64,000 nucleotides of DNA from Lactiplantibacillus plantarum EGD-AQ4 (GTDB lineage Bacteria > Bacillota > Bacilli > Lactobacillales > Lactobacillaceae). Below, piece by piece: positions 18,250-27,381 of this stretch. The stretch spans positions 1 through 64,000 of the forward strand of contig NZ_AVAQ01000051.1 of assembly GCF_000463075.2 (NCBI RefSeq), given 5' to 3'. The notes under the pieces were generated by a model that worked only from the letters and a program-made list of their open reading frames with translations, had not been told where the DNA came from and ran no database searches. The translations under genes and the position numbers were made by a program. Numbering within the stretch: position 1 is the stretch's first letter; each line of letters starts with the position of its first letter.

Positions 18250-19506
18250 TTACTTGTCGTACTTTTGTGAGATATTAGTTAAAATGGTCTTCTGTGCTTT
18301 ATTAGCAGCTTGCTTTGGTGTCATCTTGCCACTAGCAGCATTGGTAACCATCGTTTGTGCTGGTGTCCAAACTTCTGACATTTGTGGTAAGTTGATCAAA
18401 GGAACATCCTTGTCGTATTGCTTTGAAACGGCCGTAGCCATGTCATCGCCAGTACTTACAGCTTCCTTACGAGCAGCCGTATTTGCTGGAATTTCACTAG
18501 CAGACTTGTACAACTTGTTTTGGTTGGATTTGTTAGAAATGAAGTCTAACCAAGCTTGTGCAGCGGTCTTGTGCTTAGAGTAGTTTGAGATTGCCCAAGC
18601 TTTACCACCAGCAAACGCTTGATAATCCTTGCCATTGTTCAACTTAGGCAATACAGCAACACCATAATCGATCTTGGACTTCTTGTAAGTTGAAGCCATC
18701 CAAGGACCATCAATAACAGCGGCAGTCTTACCAGAAGTAAATTGTGACGTTACGAAGTTTTCGTTTGAAGTGACATTTTGCATCCCACTTGGCCAGTACT
18801 TCGTGAACCACTTCGTCATGTAAGTCAAACCTTCAACGGCACCTGAATTGTTCAAGCCCATCTTCTTGGCATTAGTGTTATCATCACCGAATACGTAGCC
18901 ACCATAACCTTTGATGACACCAAATGAATTATAGAAGTTCGTCCATTGCGTTAAGAATGCGACTGACTTAGTCTTATCGTTAGCGTAAGCATACTTCTTG
19001 TCAGAAGCTAACTTTTCAAGTTCCTTGAAGTTCTTAGGTGCAGTCTTGATCAGCTTCTTGTTATAGTACAAGACATCTGATTCAATCGTTACAGGTGCAG
19101 CATAAATCTTGTTCTTATAAGTAACAGATTTCTTCCCCGTTGCGTTGTAACGACCACTTGTCAGCTTAACCGTGGATAATTGTCCTTGTGAAGCCATTTG
19201 ACCAACCCGGTCGTATGGTGCCATTAAAACATCAGGTCCCTTGCCTGAAGGGCCATCCAACTTCAAAGCATCGTCTTCATCAAGCATTGCTTTGTATGAG
19301 ACCTTAACCTTGACGTTGTACTTCTTTTCGAACTTTGGAATCACAGACTTCATATATGATTTATATGAAGGGTCTGCTGAAACCTTTAACGTCTTATCCA
19401 TCTTTGAACTGCTGGATGATGACGATTTGCTATTTCCACAACCTACGAGCGTGAGTGCTAACCCAGTGGCTAACGCACCCATCCCCAACTTTTTCCAAGT
19501 ACTCAT
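18250..19506 (-). CDS. malE: Maltose/maltodextrin-binding lipoprotein MalE
   Basis: A 418-residue substrate-binding lipoprotein that delivers maltose and maltodextrins to MalFG. The signal peptide ends in LVGC with lipidated Cys23, followed by a Ser-rich tether. The body fits family 1 extracellular solute-binding proteins, with GKGPDVLMAPYDR and AVIDGPWM as recognisable blocks. GGAGG precedes the ATG. It begins the transporter part of the operon behind a strong regulatory region. Confidence 0.92.
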   Translation of the reverse strand: MSTWKKLGMGALATGLALTLVGCGNSKSSSSSSSKMDKTLKVSADPSYKSYMKSVIPKFEKKYNVKVKVSYKAMLDEDDALKLDGPSGKGPDVLMAPYDRVGQMASQGQLSTVKLTSGRYNATGKKSVTYKNKIYAAPVTIESDVLYYNKKLIKTAPKNFKELEKLASDKKYAYANDKTKSVAFLTQWTNFYNSFGVIKGYGGYVFGDDNTNAKKMGLNNSGAVEGLTYMTKWFTKYWPSGMQNVTSNENFVTSQFTSGKTAAVIDGPWMASTYKKSKIDYGVAVLPKLNNGKDYQAFAGGKAWAISNYSKHKTAAQAWLDFISNKSNQNKLYKSASEIPANTAARKEAVSTGDDMATAVSKQYDKDVPLINLPQMSEVWTPAQTMVTNAASGKMTPKQAANKAQKTILTNISQKYDK

Positions 19507-19539
19507 AGTGCTTCCTCCTTGCGAAGTAACTTAATTCAT

Positions 19540-19605
19540 TTACCATAATTATTATGCAACTGTGCAAACGCTTTCGCAAGCGTTTTCGTAATGTTAACGT
19601 TAACA
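19540..19605 (-). promoter_or_regulatory. malE promoter with clustered MalR/CcpA operators
   Basis: Read leftward, TTGCGA and CATAAT are 17 bases apart. The region holds AAACGCTTTCGCAAGCGTTT (about 19566-19585), which contains two CG-centred half-palindromes, and the perfect 14-bp palindrome TGTTAACGTTAACA at 19592-19605. Both are LacI-family/CcpA-type sites and suggest control by the two neighbouring MalR-like regulators and CcpA. Confidence 0.65.
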
Positions 19606-19622
19606 GAATCACAAGAAAAATA

Positions 19623-19650
19623 AATCCTAACGCCGAAAAACGTTAGGATT
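19623..19650 (-). terminator. Terminator after the oligo-1,6-glucosidase gene
   Basis: AATCCTAACG and CGTTAGGATT arms with a T-rich tail on the leftward strand. It insulates the upstream malR-glucosidase unit from the malE promoter. Confidence 0.75.
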
Positions 19651-19744
19651 CATTAGTCTATCAACATTTAGACCAATTGATATAAAGATTGATAAGTTAA
19701 TTAAAATTCATCGCTTATTTTATATATACCAATTTCGCATTTAA

Positions 19745-21433
19745 TTATGCCGACGCCGTTGTTTGTGGCGACACGACGATACTACTCCAAGCTGGTAAGG
19801 TCACTTGCCGTTCCGTACAACTTGCACCGCCTTCTGCAAGCAACGTTGCGTCGCCCGCAAATGGGAGCGTATAGTGTTGCATCTCTGCGCTTAGATTGCA
19901 GACGATTGCGGCCTGCTCAGTTCCATCATCAATCAAATATGTGAAGAGTTGATCATTGCTGCCGAGCATAATAAATTGACCATTCGCAAATGGAACCTGC
20001 TGCTTTAATTGCAGTAGTTGCCGGTAATAGTTATAAATACTATCGTCATCATCGATTTCTTCAGCAGCATTCATCTGATCCGTCTGCCCATGCTTCCATG
20101 GCAGGTGGTCTGAAAAGCCATGATAAGTCGACGAGTCCCATTGCATCGGTCCTCGTCCAGCCATCTTATGCGTCTTGTTCAACATCGTCATAATTTCCGA
20201 CATCGTTTTTCCAGCTGCCTGTGCACTTTTGACAAATGTCGGCACAGTTTGATCTTCAAAATCCGCCAGTTGCTGATAGCGAATATTCGTTAGTCCCAGT
20301 TCTTCGCCATAATAAATGATGGGCGTTCCTCGTTGCAGGTATAGTGCCGTTGCGAGGGCCTTCGCACTTTGCCGGGGGTAATCTGCATCCCCATAACGGG
20401 TGGCGACCCGTGCCATATCATGATTATTCCAGTAAAGCGTTGGCAAGCTAGTATCTGCTAACGCTGACTGAATGCCAACCGTATGCTGCTTATACGCCGT
20501 AACGTCCATGGGGCGTGGTTGGAACATATCTGAGAAGCTCGGATCATCGTTTGAATTATCATCTGCAAATGTTCTGAACGTAATCACTTGATCACATTCG
20601 TCCGTTCCAGGTGTCGTGTAGTCCACCATTAGATGGGGGTCGGCCGACGACGCCTCCCCGACAATGTAAGTTTCTGGATGATTAGCTTTGATTGCAGCCA
20701 CAAAATCATGTAAATATTGGTGCACTTTTGGTAAGTGCGCATAGAACATATCGCTAATAATCGGCGTCGAATCGCCAGACTGACTCGGATACATTTGTCG
20801 AAAATCCGCCTTAGCCAAGTGAATGAACGCATCTAACCGCAGCCCATCAATGCCTTTTTCAACCCAGAATTCAGCGACATCCCGCATGGCTTGCTGTACT
20901 TCTGGATTGGTCCAGTTGAGGTCCGGCATCCGTTTATCAAACAGATGAAAATAGTATTGGTCGCCGCCAGCGGGATCTTTATCCCAGACACTGCCGCCAA
21001 AGAAAGAGCCCCAATTATTAGGGCGGCCACCATCAGCTGATGGATCTTGCCACAGATAATAGTCTCGGTACTTGCTATGCGGGTCAGCAACGGCTTGTTG
21101 AAACCACGGATGTTGATCTGAAGTGTGATTTAGGACAAAATCAAAAATCAAATGCATCCCATGTTCATGGACGACTTTGATAAGCGTTTCCACATCCGCC
21201 ATCGTTCCCAAGCTGGGGTCGACCTGATAATAATCTGAAACATCATAGCCGTTATCTACTTGGGGTGATTGGTAAATGGGATTCAGCCATAACGTCGTTA
21301 CCCCGAGTTGCTTTAAATACGGCACTTTAGCTGTAATTCCTGGAATATCACCAATACCATCATGATTACTGTCATTAAAACTCTTCGGATAAATCTGATA
21401 AATTGTCTGCTGGTCATACCAATGCTTGCTCAT
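19745..21433 (-). CDS. malL: Oligo-1,6-glucosidase/alpha-glucosidase (GH13)
   Basis: A 562-residue cytoplasmic GH13 subfamily 31-type glucosidase. The family regions are clear: FVLNHT (I), GLRLDAF with nucleophile Asp (II), IVGEAS with catalytic Glu (III) and WNNHDMAR (IV). The QIYPKSFNDSNHDGIGDIPGI opening is standard for oligo-1,6-glucosidases. It probably hydrolyses isomaltose, panose or maltodextrin ends, feeding the mal pathway. It lies 17 bases downstream of a LacI regulator gene, so the two are likely co-transcribed. Exact linkage preference cannot be read from the sequence with confidence. Confidence 0.87.
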   Translation of the reverse strand: MSKHWYDQQTIYQIYPKSFNDSNHDGIGDIPGITAKVPYLKQLGVTTLWLNPIYQSPQVDNGYDVSDYYQVDPSLGTMADVETLIKVVHEHGMHLIFDFVLNHTSDQHPWFQQAVADPHSKYRDYYLWQDPSADGGRPNNWGSFFGGSVWDKDPAGGDQYYFHLFDKRMPDLNWTNPEVQQAMRDVAEFWVEKGIDGLRLDAFIHLAKADFRQMYPSQSGDSTPIISDMFYAHLPKVHQYLHDFVAAIKANHPETYIVGEASSADPHLMVDYTTPGTDECDQVITFRTFADDNSNDDPSFSDMFQPRPMDVTAYKQHTVGIQSALADTSLPTLYWNNHDMARVATRYGDADYPRQSAKALATALYLQRGTPIIYYGEELGLTNIRYQQLADFEDQTVPTFVKSAQAAGKTMSEIMTMLNKTHKMAGRGPMQWDSSTYHGFSDHLPWKHGQTDQMNAAEEIDDDDSIYNYYRQLLQLKQQVPFANGQFIMLGSNDQLFTYLIDDGTEQAAIVCNLSAEMQHYTLPFAGDATLLAEGGASCTERQVTLPAWSSIVVSPQTTASA

Positions 21434-21450
21434 CTGTCTAATACTCCTCT

Positions 21451-22407
21451 TTAACGGGTCGATTCTGCCACCGACAGCCGTGAATTAATGATGACCTTCT
21501 CCTGATTGCGATTCGGCGTGTCACCATGATTAATATTGGCTAGCAACAACCGTGCAGCGGCGCGTCCCATCGCTTCTAGGGGTTGCTGCATCGTCGTTAG
21601 CCGTTTCGTTGCAATTTGATTCAACAAGACACCATCGAACCCGATAACACCATACTCCGCGGGCACTTGACCGCCCTCACCGATGATAGCGGTTTCAATT
21701 CCGATCGCCAGTCGGTCACTGGCACACACAAAGGCCGTGTTGCGTGGAAAATTACGCCAATGGGCTTTGACATACGCCGTTGCCGTGTGCGAGTGATTTT
21801 CTAAGCGAATGATTTGGGCACTGATGTGATGTGTCGTCACATATTCACGAAAGCCGCGTTCACGGTCCAATTCAAAGGGTTCTGCAACTGCGATGCCAAT
21901 GAAGACTAGGTGTGTATAGCCAGTTTCGACTGCATATTTCGTACTCTCCTGAACCGCTTGATAGTTATCCGTATCGACATAATCGTACCCCTGACGATTA
22001 CTACCAAAAAAGACGACTGGCTGCGTCAAACGAGATACCCAGGCATAGTCCGTCTGCCGAATTCCCGTTAAGATGTAACCATCACATTCACCGTTTTGAA
22101 AACTGTTGCGCGTCGCGATCTGCAGTGCATACTGATGCTGGTTCAACTCGTTAGAAATTCCCGCCAGCAACATCATGTAGTACGGTTCCGTCGTATCCAT
22201 GTCCTCAAAAATAGTCAATTTGATGACCCGCGTCCGTCGTCCCACTAGCGCTCGCGCTGCCGCATTCGGCTGATAATTCAATTGTGCCATCACGTCCAAA
22301 ATAAGCTCGCGTAATTCTGGACGGACTTGGTCGGGATGATTGATCACTCTTGAGACCGTCATCTTCGACACATTGGCTTTTTTTGCGACATCGTTTAGCG
22401 TTATCAT
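21451..22407 (-). CDS. malR: LacI-family regulator (maltose locus, first)
   Basis: A 318-residue LacI/GalR repressor beginning directly with ITLNDVAKKANVSKMTVSRVINHP, the DNA-binding head, followed by the LARALVGRRT-type hinge and a sugar-binding core. It lies immediately upstream of the glucosidase gene and 37 bases downstream of a second LacI gene. It most likely represses the mal genes; which of the two regulators senses maltose is not decidable here. Confidence 0.82.
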   Translation of the reverse strand: MITLNDVAKKANVSKMTVSRVINHPDQVRPELRELILDVMAQLNYQPNAAARALVGRRTRVIKLTIFEDMDTTEPYYMMLLAGISNELNQHQYALQIATRNSFQNGECDGYILTGIRQTDYAWVSRLTQPVVFFGSNRQGYDYVDTDNYQAVQESTKYAVETGYTHLVFIGIAVAEPFELDRERGFREYVTTHHISAQIIRLENHSHTATAYVKAHWRNFPRNTAFVCASDRLAIGIETAIIGEGGQVPAEYGVIGFDGVLLNQIATKRLTTMQQPLEAMGRAAARLLLANINHGDTPNRNQEKVIINSRLSVAESTR

Positions 22408-22444
22408 ACTTAGATTCCCCCCATCGGTATAAGTAAGTCCGTTT

Positions 22445-23464
22445 TTATGGCAAAGCTTTAATCTGATGTACCGAATGTCTTCTCACGATTTGATGAGGCA
22501 CAATCACTGCCGTCGATAATTCGTCAGTCGGATGGTCCGCTAAGGCAATTTTCGCGGCTTCTTCACCTAGACGCTGCGGAAATACGGCAATTGAAGTTAA
22601 CATTGGATGCGCCAAATCAGAGAAAATCGAATTGTTAAAACCAATCAACGAGAATTGTTTGACCTTCCAATCAGGATCGTTGTGGAGCACTTGTTGTAAT
22701 TTTAGTGCCAACATATCATCGACAGCAACAAACGCCGTTACATCAGGATTCTGGTCAAAAAATTGATGTAGTGCTTTAACGCCCGCTGCATGCGTTTCGA
22801 ACCGTTCCGTCAGCATAATATTCGGTAGCTGATTCTGCATCATCACCCGCTGATAGCCAAGCATCCGGTCGCTCTGAACCATCCGTGATAGATCGGTGCA
22901 CAAAAAGCCGATACGGCGATGACCATGGTCAACCAAATACTGTGCCGCATCCGTCCCAGCTTGAACGTTGTCGTTATCGACATACGACGTCTTATTGATT
23001 TCTTGATATGGCTTCCCGATTACAACATACTGAACGTCGAATTGTTTCAACCGTTCAACGACCGGATCGTCTTTTTCTGAATATAGCAAAATAAAGGTCC
23101 GAATGTGGCCTTGTGCGATCATTACGTCAATATTATGCACCAATTCTTCACTAGAAATCCCCGTCGCTAGCGTCGTCATCGACCCATGCTTGCTGCAGAC
23201 CTCATTAATCCCACGAATCATCTCTAAGAAAAATGGGTTAGAAAAAATTTCGTGGTGGTCGACAGGTAACACGACACCGATTGTGTTGCTAGCTTTGGTA
23301 GCTAGGTTTTGTGCATTAAAGTCTGGCGCGTAGTTCAATTCTCGCGCAGCTTTAATCACCTTATCACGTGTCGGTTTACTAATAATCTTACTGCCATGCA
23401 TGGCACGTGACGCCGTTGACGGTGACACACCCGCGCGCTGGGCAACATCCTTAATGGTTGCCAT
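22445..23464 (-). CDS. LacI-family regulator (maltose locus, second)
   Basis: A 339-residue LacI-family regulator starting MATIKDVAQRAGVSPSTASRAMHG. The longer frame is rejected because GGGGGG lies just before the double ATG at 23464-23467 and the head domain then starts normally. It resembles MalR of other lactobacilli. It leads the leftward malR-malR-malL unit, behind a promoter with cre-like sites. Confidence 0.82.
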   Translation of the reverse strand: MATIKDVAQRAGVSPSTASRAMHGSKIISKPTRDKVIKAARELNYAPDFNAQNLATKASNTIGVVLPVDHHEIFSNPFFLEMIRGINEVCSKHGSMTTLATGISSEELVHNIDVMIAQGHIRTFILLYSEKDDPVVERLKQFDVQYVVIGKPYQEINKTSYVDNDNVQAGTDAAQYLVDHGHRRIGFLCTDLSRMVQSDRMLGYQRVMMQNQLPNIMLTERFETHAAGVKALHQFFDQNPDVTAFVAVDDMLALKLQQVLHNDPDWKVKQFSLIGFNNSIFSDLAHPMLTSIAVFPQRLGEEAAKIALADHPTDELSTAVIVPHQIVRRHSVHQIKALP

Positions 23465-23503
23465 CATGATCCCCCCGTTCTGTTCAGTCTCTCGTTCTAA
23501 ATA

Positions 23504-23540
23504 TAAAACGTTTTCAATGTTATTGCAAGCGATTGCATAA
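23504..23540. promoter_or_regulatory. CG-centred operators upstream of the regulator pair
   Basis: AAAACGTTTTCA (about 23506-23517) and TTGCAAGCGATTGCATAA (about 23523-23540) are near-palindromes with central CG, as expected of LacI-family or cre sites. They suggest autoregulation and catabolite repression of the mal regulators. Confidence 0.55.
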
Positions 23541-23570
23541 ATTTGCATTACAATTTAAATTATACCGCAA

Positions 23571-23604
23571 AAAAGACTGTGATTTAGCACTCTCACAGTC
23601 TTTT
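23571..23604 (-). terminator. Terminator after the dhaKLM operon
   Basis: AAAAGACTGTGA and TCTCACAGTCTTTT arms around an 8-base loop, with A/T runs on both sides. It separates dhaM from the mal regulators. Confidence 0.8.
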
Positions 23605-23666
23605 AATTGAGATAATTATCGACTCATATCAGGTCGTCTGATTTTTGAAAAATTTCTATCTATTAC

Positions 23667-24035
23667 CTACTTAATTTTCAACGGCGCCAACTGCGCTTCT
23701 ACATCCGCCAACGGCACGTCCGCTTGCAACAATGAAGCCGCTGTGTAGGCGCTCTCGACTAGGGCGGTATCGTACAGGTGAACTGGTTTGGTGCTCATTT
23801 CGATCGCCATTTCCAGATTCATTTTGGCACTCCCAAGGTCATAGAACGCTAATAGTTCATCCGCCGTGTTGGCTTCAAAGGCCTGCGTGATCTTCGCCAT
23901 GCTCGTCCCAACTTGATCGTCATCCGTCCCACCGGCAATCGTGATGGAGACATCCTTCGCCACTTGCGCTAAGAGTCGTTGAACGCCCGCTGCGATTTCA
24001 GGGACGTGGGAAACGACAACAATTCCTAAACTCAT
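23667..24035 (-). CDS. dhaM: Dihydroxyacetone kinase phosphotransfer subunit DhaM
   Basis: A 122-residue single-domain EIIA-mannose-type protein that passes phosphate from HPr to the ADP held by DhaL. The active His10 is in GIVVVSHVPEI. It has only the EIIA domain, as in other Firmicutes, without the HPr and EI-like extensions of Escherichia coli DhaM. Its start overlaps the dhaL stop by 4 bases, a sign of translational coupling. Confidence 0.9.
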   Translation of the reverse strand: MSLGIVVVSHVPEIAAGVQRLLAQVAKDVSITIAGGTDDDQVGTSMAKITQAFEANTADELLAFYDLGSAKMNLEMAIEMSTKPVHLYDTALVESAYTAASLLQADVPLADVEAQLAPLKIK

Positions 24036-24613
24036 AAAATCCCCTCCGTTGCTAATAAGGTCGTGAACAAGTAACCACTAGAGACGGCGCCTGGATCCAG
24101 ATGGCCGGCAGAACGTTCGCCTAAATAAGACGCCCGCCCTTTTTTGGCAACCATTGGCTTGGTGCTGGCAACCGCATCGTCAATCACGGTTTGCGTCAAC
24201 TTGCCATCCTGAACAGCGGCAACCACTGGGGCCCATACGTCAATCAAAGTTTTATCGCCAGTCGTGGCGCCACCGCGTTTTTCAATACCGGCTAATGCGG
24301 CGGCAAGCAAGGTACCGAGGTCCGTATCGGTCTTACTCTGTTTTGCCATCTCTAAGAAGGCCGTCCCGTATAAGGGGCCAGAAGCGCCACCGACTTTGCT
24401 GATCAGCGCCATGGCAGTTGCTTGAAACAGCTTCGTCAAATCTGCGGGTTGGGTTGCCAGAGCCGTCTTGACGGCTGCTAAGCCCCGCGCCATGTTGCCA
24501 CCATGGTCGCCGTCACCGATGGGGGTGTCCAATTCACTTAAATAAGACTGGTGTTGTTCAATCTGAGCGGCAAATTGATTCAGCCATGCCGTCGTATTTT
24601 CAACTGTTAACAT
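24032..24613 (-). CDS. dhaL: Dihydroxyacetone kinase ADP-binding subunit DhaL
   Basis: A 193-residue all-helical nucleotide-binding subunit. The magnesium and nucleotide site is seen in IGDGDHGGNMARG near residue 30, SKVGGASGPLYG and RGGATTGDKTLIDVW. It carries ADP as a fixed cofactor that is phosphorylated by DhaM. It sits between dhaK and dhaM with short spacing. Confidence 0.92.
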   Translation of the reverse strand: MLTVENTTAWLNQFAAQIEQHQSYLSELDTPIGDGDHGGNMARGLAAVKTALATQPADLTKLFQATAMALISKVGGASGPLYGTAFLEMAKQSKTDTDLGTLLAAALAGIEKRGGATTGDKTLIDVWAPVVAAVQDGKLTQTVIDDAVASTKPMVAKKGRASYLGERSAGHLDPGAVSSGYLFTTLLATEGIL

Positions 24614-24628
24614 TTTTACGTCCTCCTC

Positions 24629-25627
24629 TTATGACCAAGCAATCGTTTTGACTGGGTATTGTAAGTAGTCGAGCCAGTTCGTGGTTGTCATATCTAGCAG
24701 TGTCAATGAAATTCCCGCCATGTCGATTGACGTCATGTAATTGCCGACTTTCATAAACGCCGGTTCGATGTCACGGGCAGCTAATTCATCCAATAAGTCA
24801 TGGCAGAACACGTACTGATCCATCAGTGGCGTTGCGCCCATCCCGTTAACGAGTACCGCGTATTGGTGGTCGGCTTGGAGCTTGAGTTCATCATCTAGCT
24901 TACCCAACAATTCTTGGACTAACGCCTTGGATGGCTTGATTTTTTCACGCCGATAACCGGGTTCGCTATGAATCCCAACGCCGAATTCAATTTCATCATC
25001 CGCCAATTCAAAGCCTGGCTTGCCGACTTCTGGGACCGTGGCAGCGGATAACGCGACCGCAATCGTTTTGAGCTGTGGCATGACCTGGTTGGCTAGCGTT
25101 TCAAGGTCATCGAGACTCGCCCCTTGATCCGCCGCGGCACCAAGAATCTTATGCATCAAAACGGTTCCGGCAACACCGCGCCGGCCTTGCGTATACAAGC
25201 TATCTTTGACCGCAATATCGTCATCGACGACGATTGATTTCACTTGAATGTCGTCCAACTCAGCCATATCCTTGGCCATGTCAAAATTCATCACGTCACC
25301 GGAATAATTTTTGATGATGAGGAAAACGCCTTTTCCTTGGTCGACGGCTTTAATCGCCGCGTAAATCTGATCCGGCGTGGGTGACGTGAAGACTTGGCCG
25401 GCAACCGCAGCACTCAACATGCCTTGGCCAACAAATCCGGCGTGGGCGGGTTCATGGCCGCTACCCCCACCACTCACGAGACCGACCTTGCCTTTCATCG
25501 ATCCCTGGTCGCTACGAACCATCGCTTCAGTATCTGGTAGTTTTGTCAAATACTGTGGATAGGACCGTACCAAGCCATCGACCATCTCTTCAACCACGTT
25601 TTTTGGATCATTAATAATTTTCTTCAT
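24629..25627 (-). CDS. dhaK: Dihydroxyacetone kinase substrate-binding subunit DhaK
   Basis: A 332-residue subunit that binds dihydroxyacetone covalently through His220 (GVGIHSEPGYRRE) and transfers phosphate from DhaL-ADP, giving dihydroxyacetone phosphate for glycolysis. SGGGSGHEPAHAG and KNYSGDVMNF (Asp111) are the other substrate-site blocks. It is the first gene of the leftward operon and is divergent from its paralog dhaQ, with a DhaS-type operator between them. Confidence 0.93.
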   Translation of the reverse strand: MKKIINDPKNVVEEMVDGLVRSYPQYLTKLPDTEAMVRSDQGSMKGKVGLVSGGGSGHEPAHAGFVGQGMLSAAVAGQVFTSPTPDQIYAAIKAVDQGKGVFLIIKNYSGDVMNFDMAKDMAELDDIQVKSIVVDDDIAVKDSLYTQGRRGVAGTVLMHKILGAAADQGASLDDLETLANQVMPQLKTIAVALSAATVPEVGKPGFELADDEIEFGVGIHSEPGYRREKIKPSKALVQELLGKLDDELKLQADHQYAVLVNGMGATPLMDQYVFCHDLLDELAARDIEPAFMKVGNYMTSIDMAGISLTLLDMTTTNWLDYLQYPVKTIAWS

Positions 25628-25670
25628 ACCTCAACCCGTCCCTTCTATCATTTACACGTTCATTCTATAT

Positions 25671-25713
25671 GAATCCGCTTTCAAAATAAATGGACACTTT
25701 CCAGGTTCTGTCC
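25671..25713. promoter_or_regulatory. DhaS operator and cre-like site between dhaK and dhaQ
   Basis: GGACACTT-N6-TTCTGTCC at 25692-25713 is an inverted repeat that agrees closely with the Lactococcus lactis DhaS site I recall (GGACACAT-N6-ATTTGTCC). TGAATCCGCTTTCA at 25671-25684 is cre-like on either strand. The arrangement predicts activation by DhaS/DhaQ when dihydroxyacetone is present and repression on glucose. Confidence 0.75.
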
Positions 25714-25785
25714 GTCACTTGCCGACCGAGACTGTTTTCGAATGCGGTATAATTATATCAAACTAACGACTAAGAAGGTGGCATT

Positions 25786-26775
25786 ATGCAAATCATCAAC
25801 GAACCTCAAAACGCCCTGAATCAGGCTATTCAGGGCATTCAGCGGGCTTATCCAAATTTACAATGGGTTCCTGGCACGCTGGGCTGCTACGACCGAAATT
25901 TTCGCGACGACCAAGTGCCATTGATTGCTGGTGGGGGTAGCGGTCATGACCCAGCCCACTGGGGATACGTTGGTACTGGTATGTTAAGTGCCGCCGTCAT
26001 GGGCCAGGTCTTCCAGCCACCGACACCGCAAGAAATCGTCAAGGTGACTAAGCAAGTCACGAAGCAGCACCAAGCCTTTTTTATTATCAAAAACTTTCCT
26101 GCCGATGTCGCCGCCTTTACAACGGCAGAAGAACAATTGACCGCTGAAGGCTGGCAAGTTGGGCACTGCATCGTGGCCGATGATATTTCAGTTGACAATG
26201 CGTCCCTCAAACAACGGCGCAGAGGAGTTGCTGGTACTGTTTTAGTTCATAAGATTCTTGGGGCAGCCGCAGCACGGAACGCGTCGATTGCCGAACTCAC
26301 CGACTTATCGGCAACACTGATCGCCAATATTCATACGATTGGTGTTGCCGCTAGTGGCGCGCGTATTCCGGGTCAAACCGCGACCTCGTTTAGCTTACAA
26401 CCCGACGAAATCTACTACGGCGTCGGCATTCATGGCGAACCTGGGTATCGGCGTGAACCTTTTCAGTCTTCAGAACGGCTCGCGCAAGAACTGGTCAGCA
26501 AGTTGCGGCTCAATTTCCGCTGGCATGCGGGCGACCACTACGCTGTGATGGTGAACTCACTCGGCGGAACGACGCCTTTAGAACTGATGGTCTTCAACAA
26601 CGACGTCCATGAACTGCTCGACTTAGATGCCGTCACCGTTGACTTCAACAAGGTCGGGACCTTCTTGACTTCTAACGGGATGCACGGGTTATCACTAACC
26701 TTATTAAAACTTGCGAATCCGAGCTGGTTGCCCGCACTCCAGGAGCCGGTCACGACTGCCGCTTGGCCCAACTAG
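25786..26775 (+). CDS. dhaQ: DhaQ-like coactivator, paralog of DhaK
   Basis: A 329-residue DhaK paralog. It keeps the dihydroxyacetone-binding His216 (GVGIHGEPGYRRE), GGGSGHDPAHWG and an Asp in KNFPADVAAF, but it stands beside a TetR-like regulator rather than with dhaL and dhaM. In Lactococcus lactis DhaQ binds dihydroxyacetone and, with DhaS, activates the dha operon; the same role is inferred. It could instead be a second active kinase subunit. Its stop overlaps the dhaS stop in the shared sequence CTAG. Confidence 0.8.
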   Translation: MQIINEPQNALNQAIQGIQRAYPNLQWVPGTLGCYDRNFRDDQVPLIAGGGSGHDPAHWGYVGTGMLSAAVMGQVFQPPTPQEIVKVTKQVTKQHQAFFIIKNFPADVAAFTTAEEQLTAEGWQVGHCIVADDISVDNASLKQRRRGVAGTVLVHKILGAAAARNASIAELTDLSATLIANIHTIGVAASGARIPGQTATSFSLQPDEIYYGVGIHGEPGYRREPFQSSERLAQELVSKLRLNFRWHAGDHYAVMVNSLGGTTPLELMVFNNDVHELLDLDAVTVDFNKVGTFLTSNGMHGLSLTLLKLANPSWLPALQEPVTTAAWPN

Positions 26776-27290
26776 TTCAAAATCGCCAACGTCATCTTAA
26801 TGGCCGCAATCGCATCTTGTGAGAGGACCTCGTAATCTTCCGGATGGTTGGCAACGATATTATGCGTCAGCGATTGCGCGATGCCTAAACACAGTAGCCA
26901 GATTAAGGCCGCCATCTCCGGTTCATCCGTCTGCGTCAGCTCAGTCAACAAGACGACTAAGTGATGGCCAACTAACGCGGTCACGTCGATTTCATGTTGC
27001 GTATTGATACATTCTGCATAAAACCGCCGATTCGCATCCAGTTCATAACAGACTAGCTTGATAATGTCCGGCCATGGCAAGTAGTTCAAGTTATGCTCGA
27101 CGGTCTCGGCCAAGGTATCATCAATAAACCAGGTTAATAACTCATATTTATCTTGAAAATAATCATAAAATGTCTGCCGCCGAAAATGAGCCGCATCCAT
27201 AATGGCCGTCACTGATGTCCGGCTAAAGCCCTTCGCAAGTACGACATCGTGAAATGACTTAGCAATCTTTTTCTTGGTGATATACGCCAC
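26772..27290 (-). CDS. dhaS: TetR-like activator DhaS of the dihydroxyacetone operon
   Basis: A 172-residue TetR-type regulator. The N-terminal helix-turn-helix (FSRTSVTAIMDAAHFRRQTFYDYFQDK) and C-terminal helices match the DhaS branch that works with DhaQ. The GTG at 27290 is chosen: GGAGG lies 9 bases upstream and the protein then begins like DhaS (xAYITKKKIAKSF). An ATG 11 codons earlier has no ribosome site. It converges on dhaQ, sharing CTAG as both stop codons. It probably binds the inverted repeat at 25692-25713. Confidence 0.82.
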   Translation of the reverse strand: MAYITKKKIAKSFHDVVLAKGFSRTSVTAIMDAAHFRRQTFYDYFQDKYELLTWFIDDTLAETVEHNLNYLPWPDIIKLVCYELDANRRFYAECINTQHEIDVTALVGHHLVVLLTELTQTDEPEMAALIWLLCLGIAQSLTHNIVANHPEDYEVLSQDAIAAIKMTLAILN

Positions 27291-27381
27291 TTGTAGACGC
27301 CTCCATGCTTGTTTTATCAACATTGTATCGATAAGTGCTCGCCCTGTCCAACAGAAGTAAAATCATGCCCCAATCACTATC

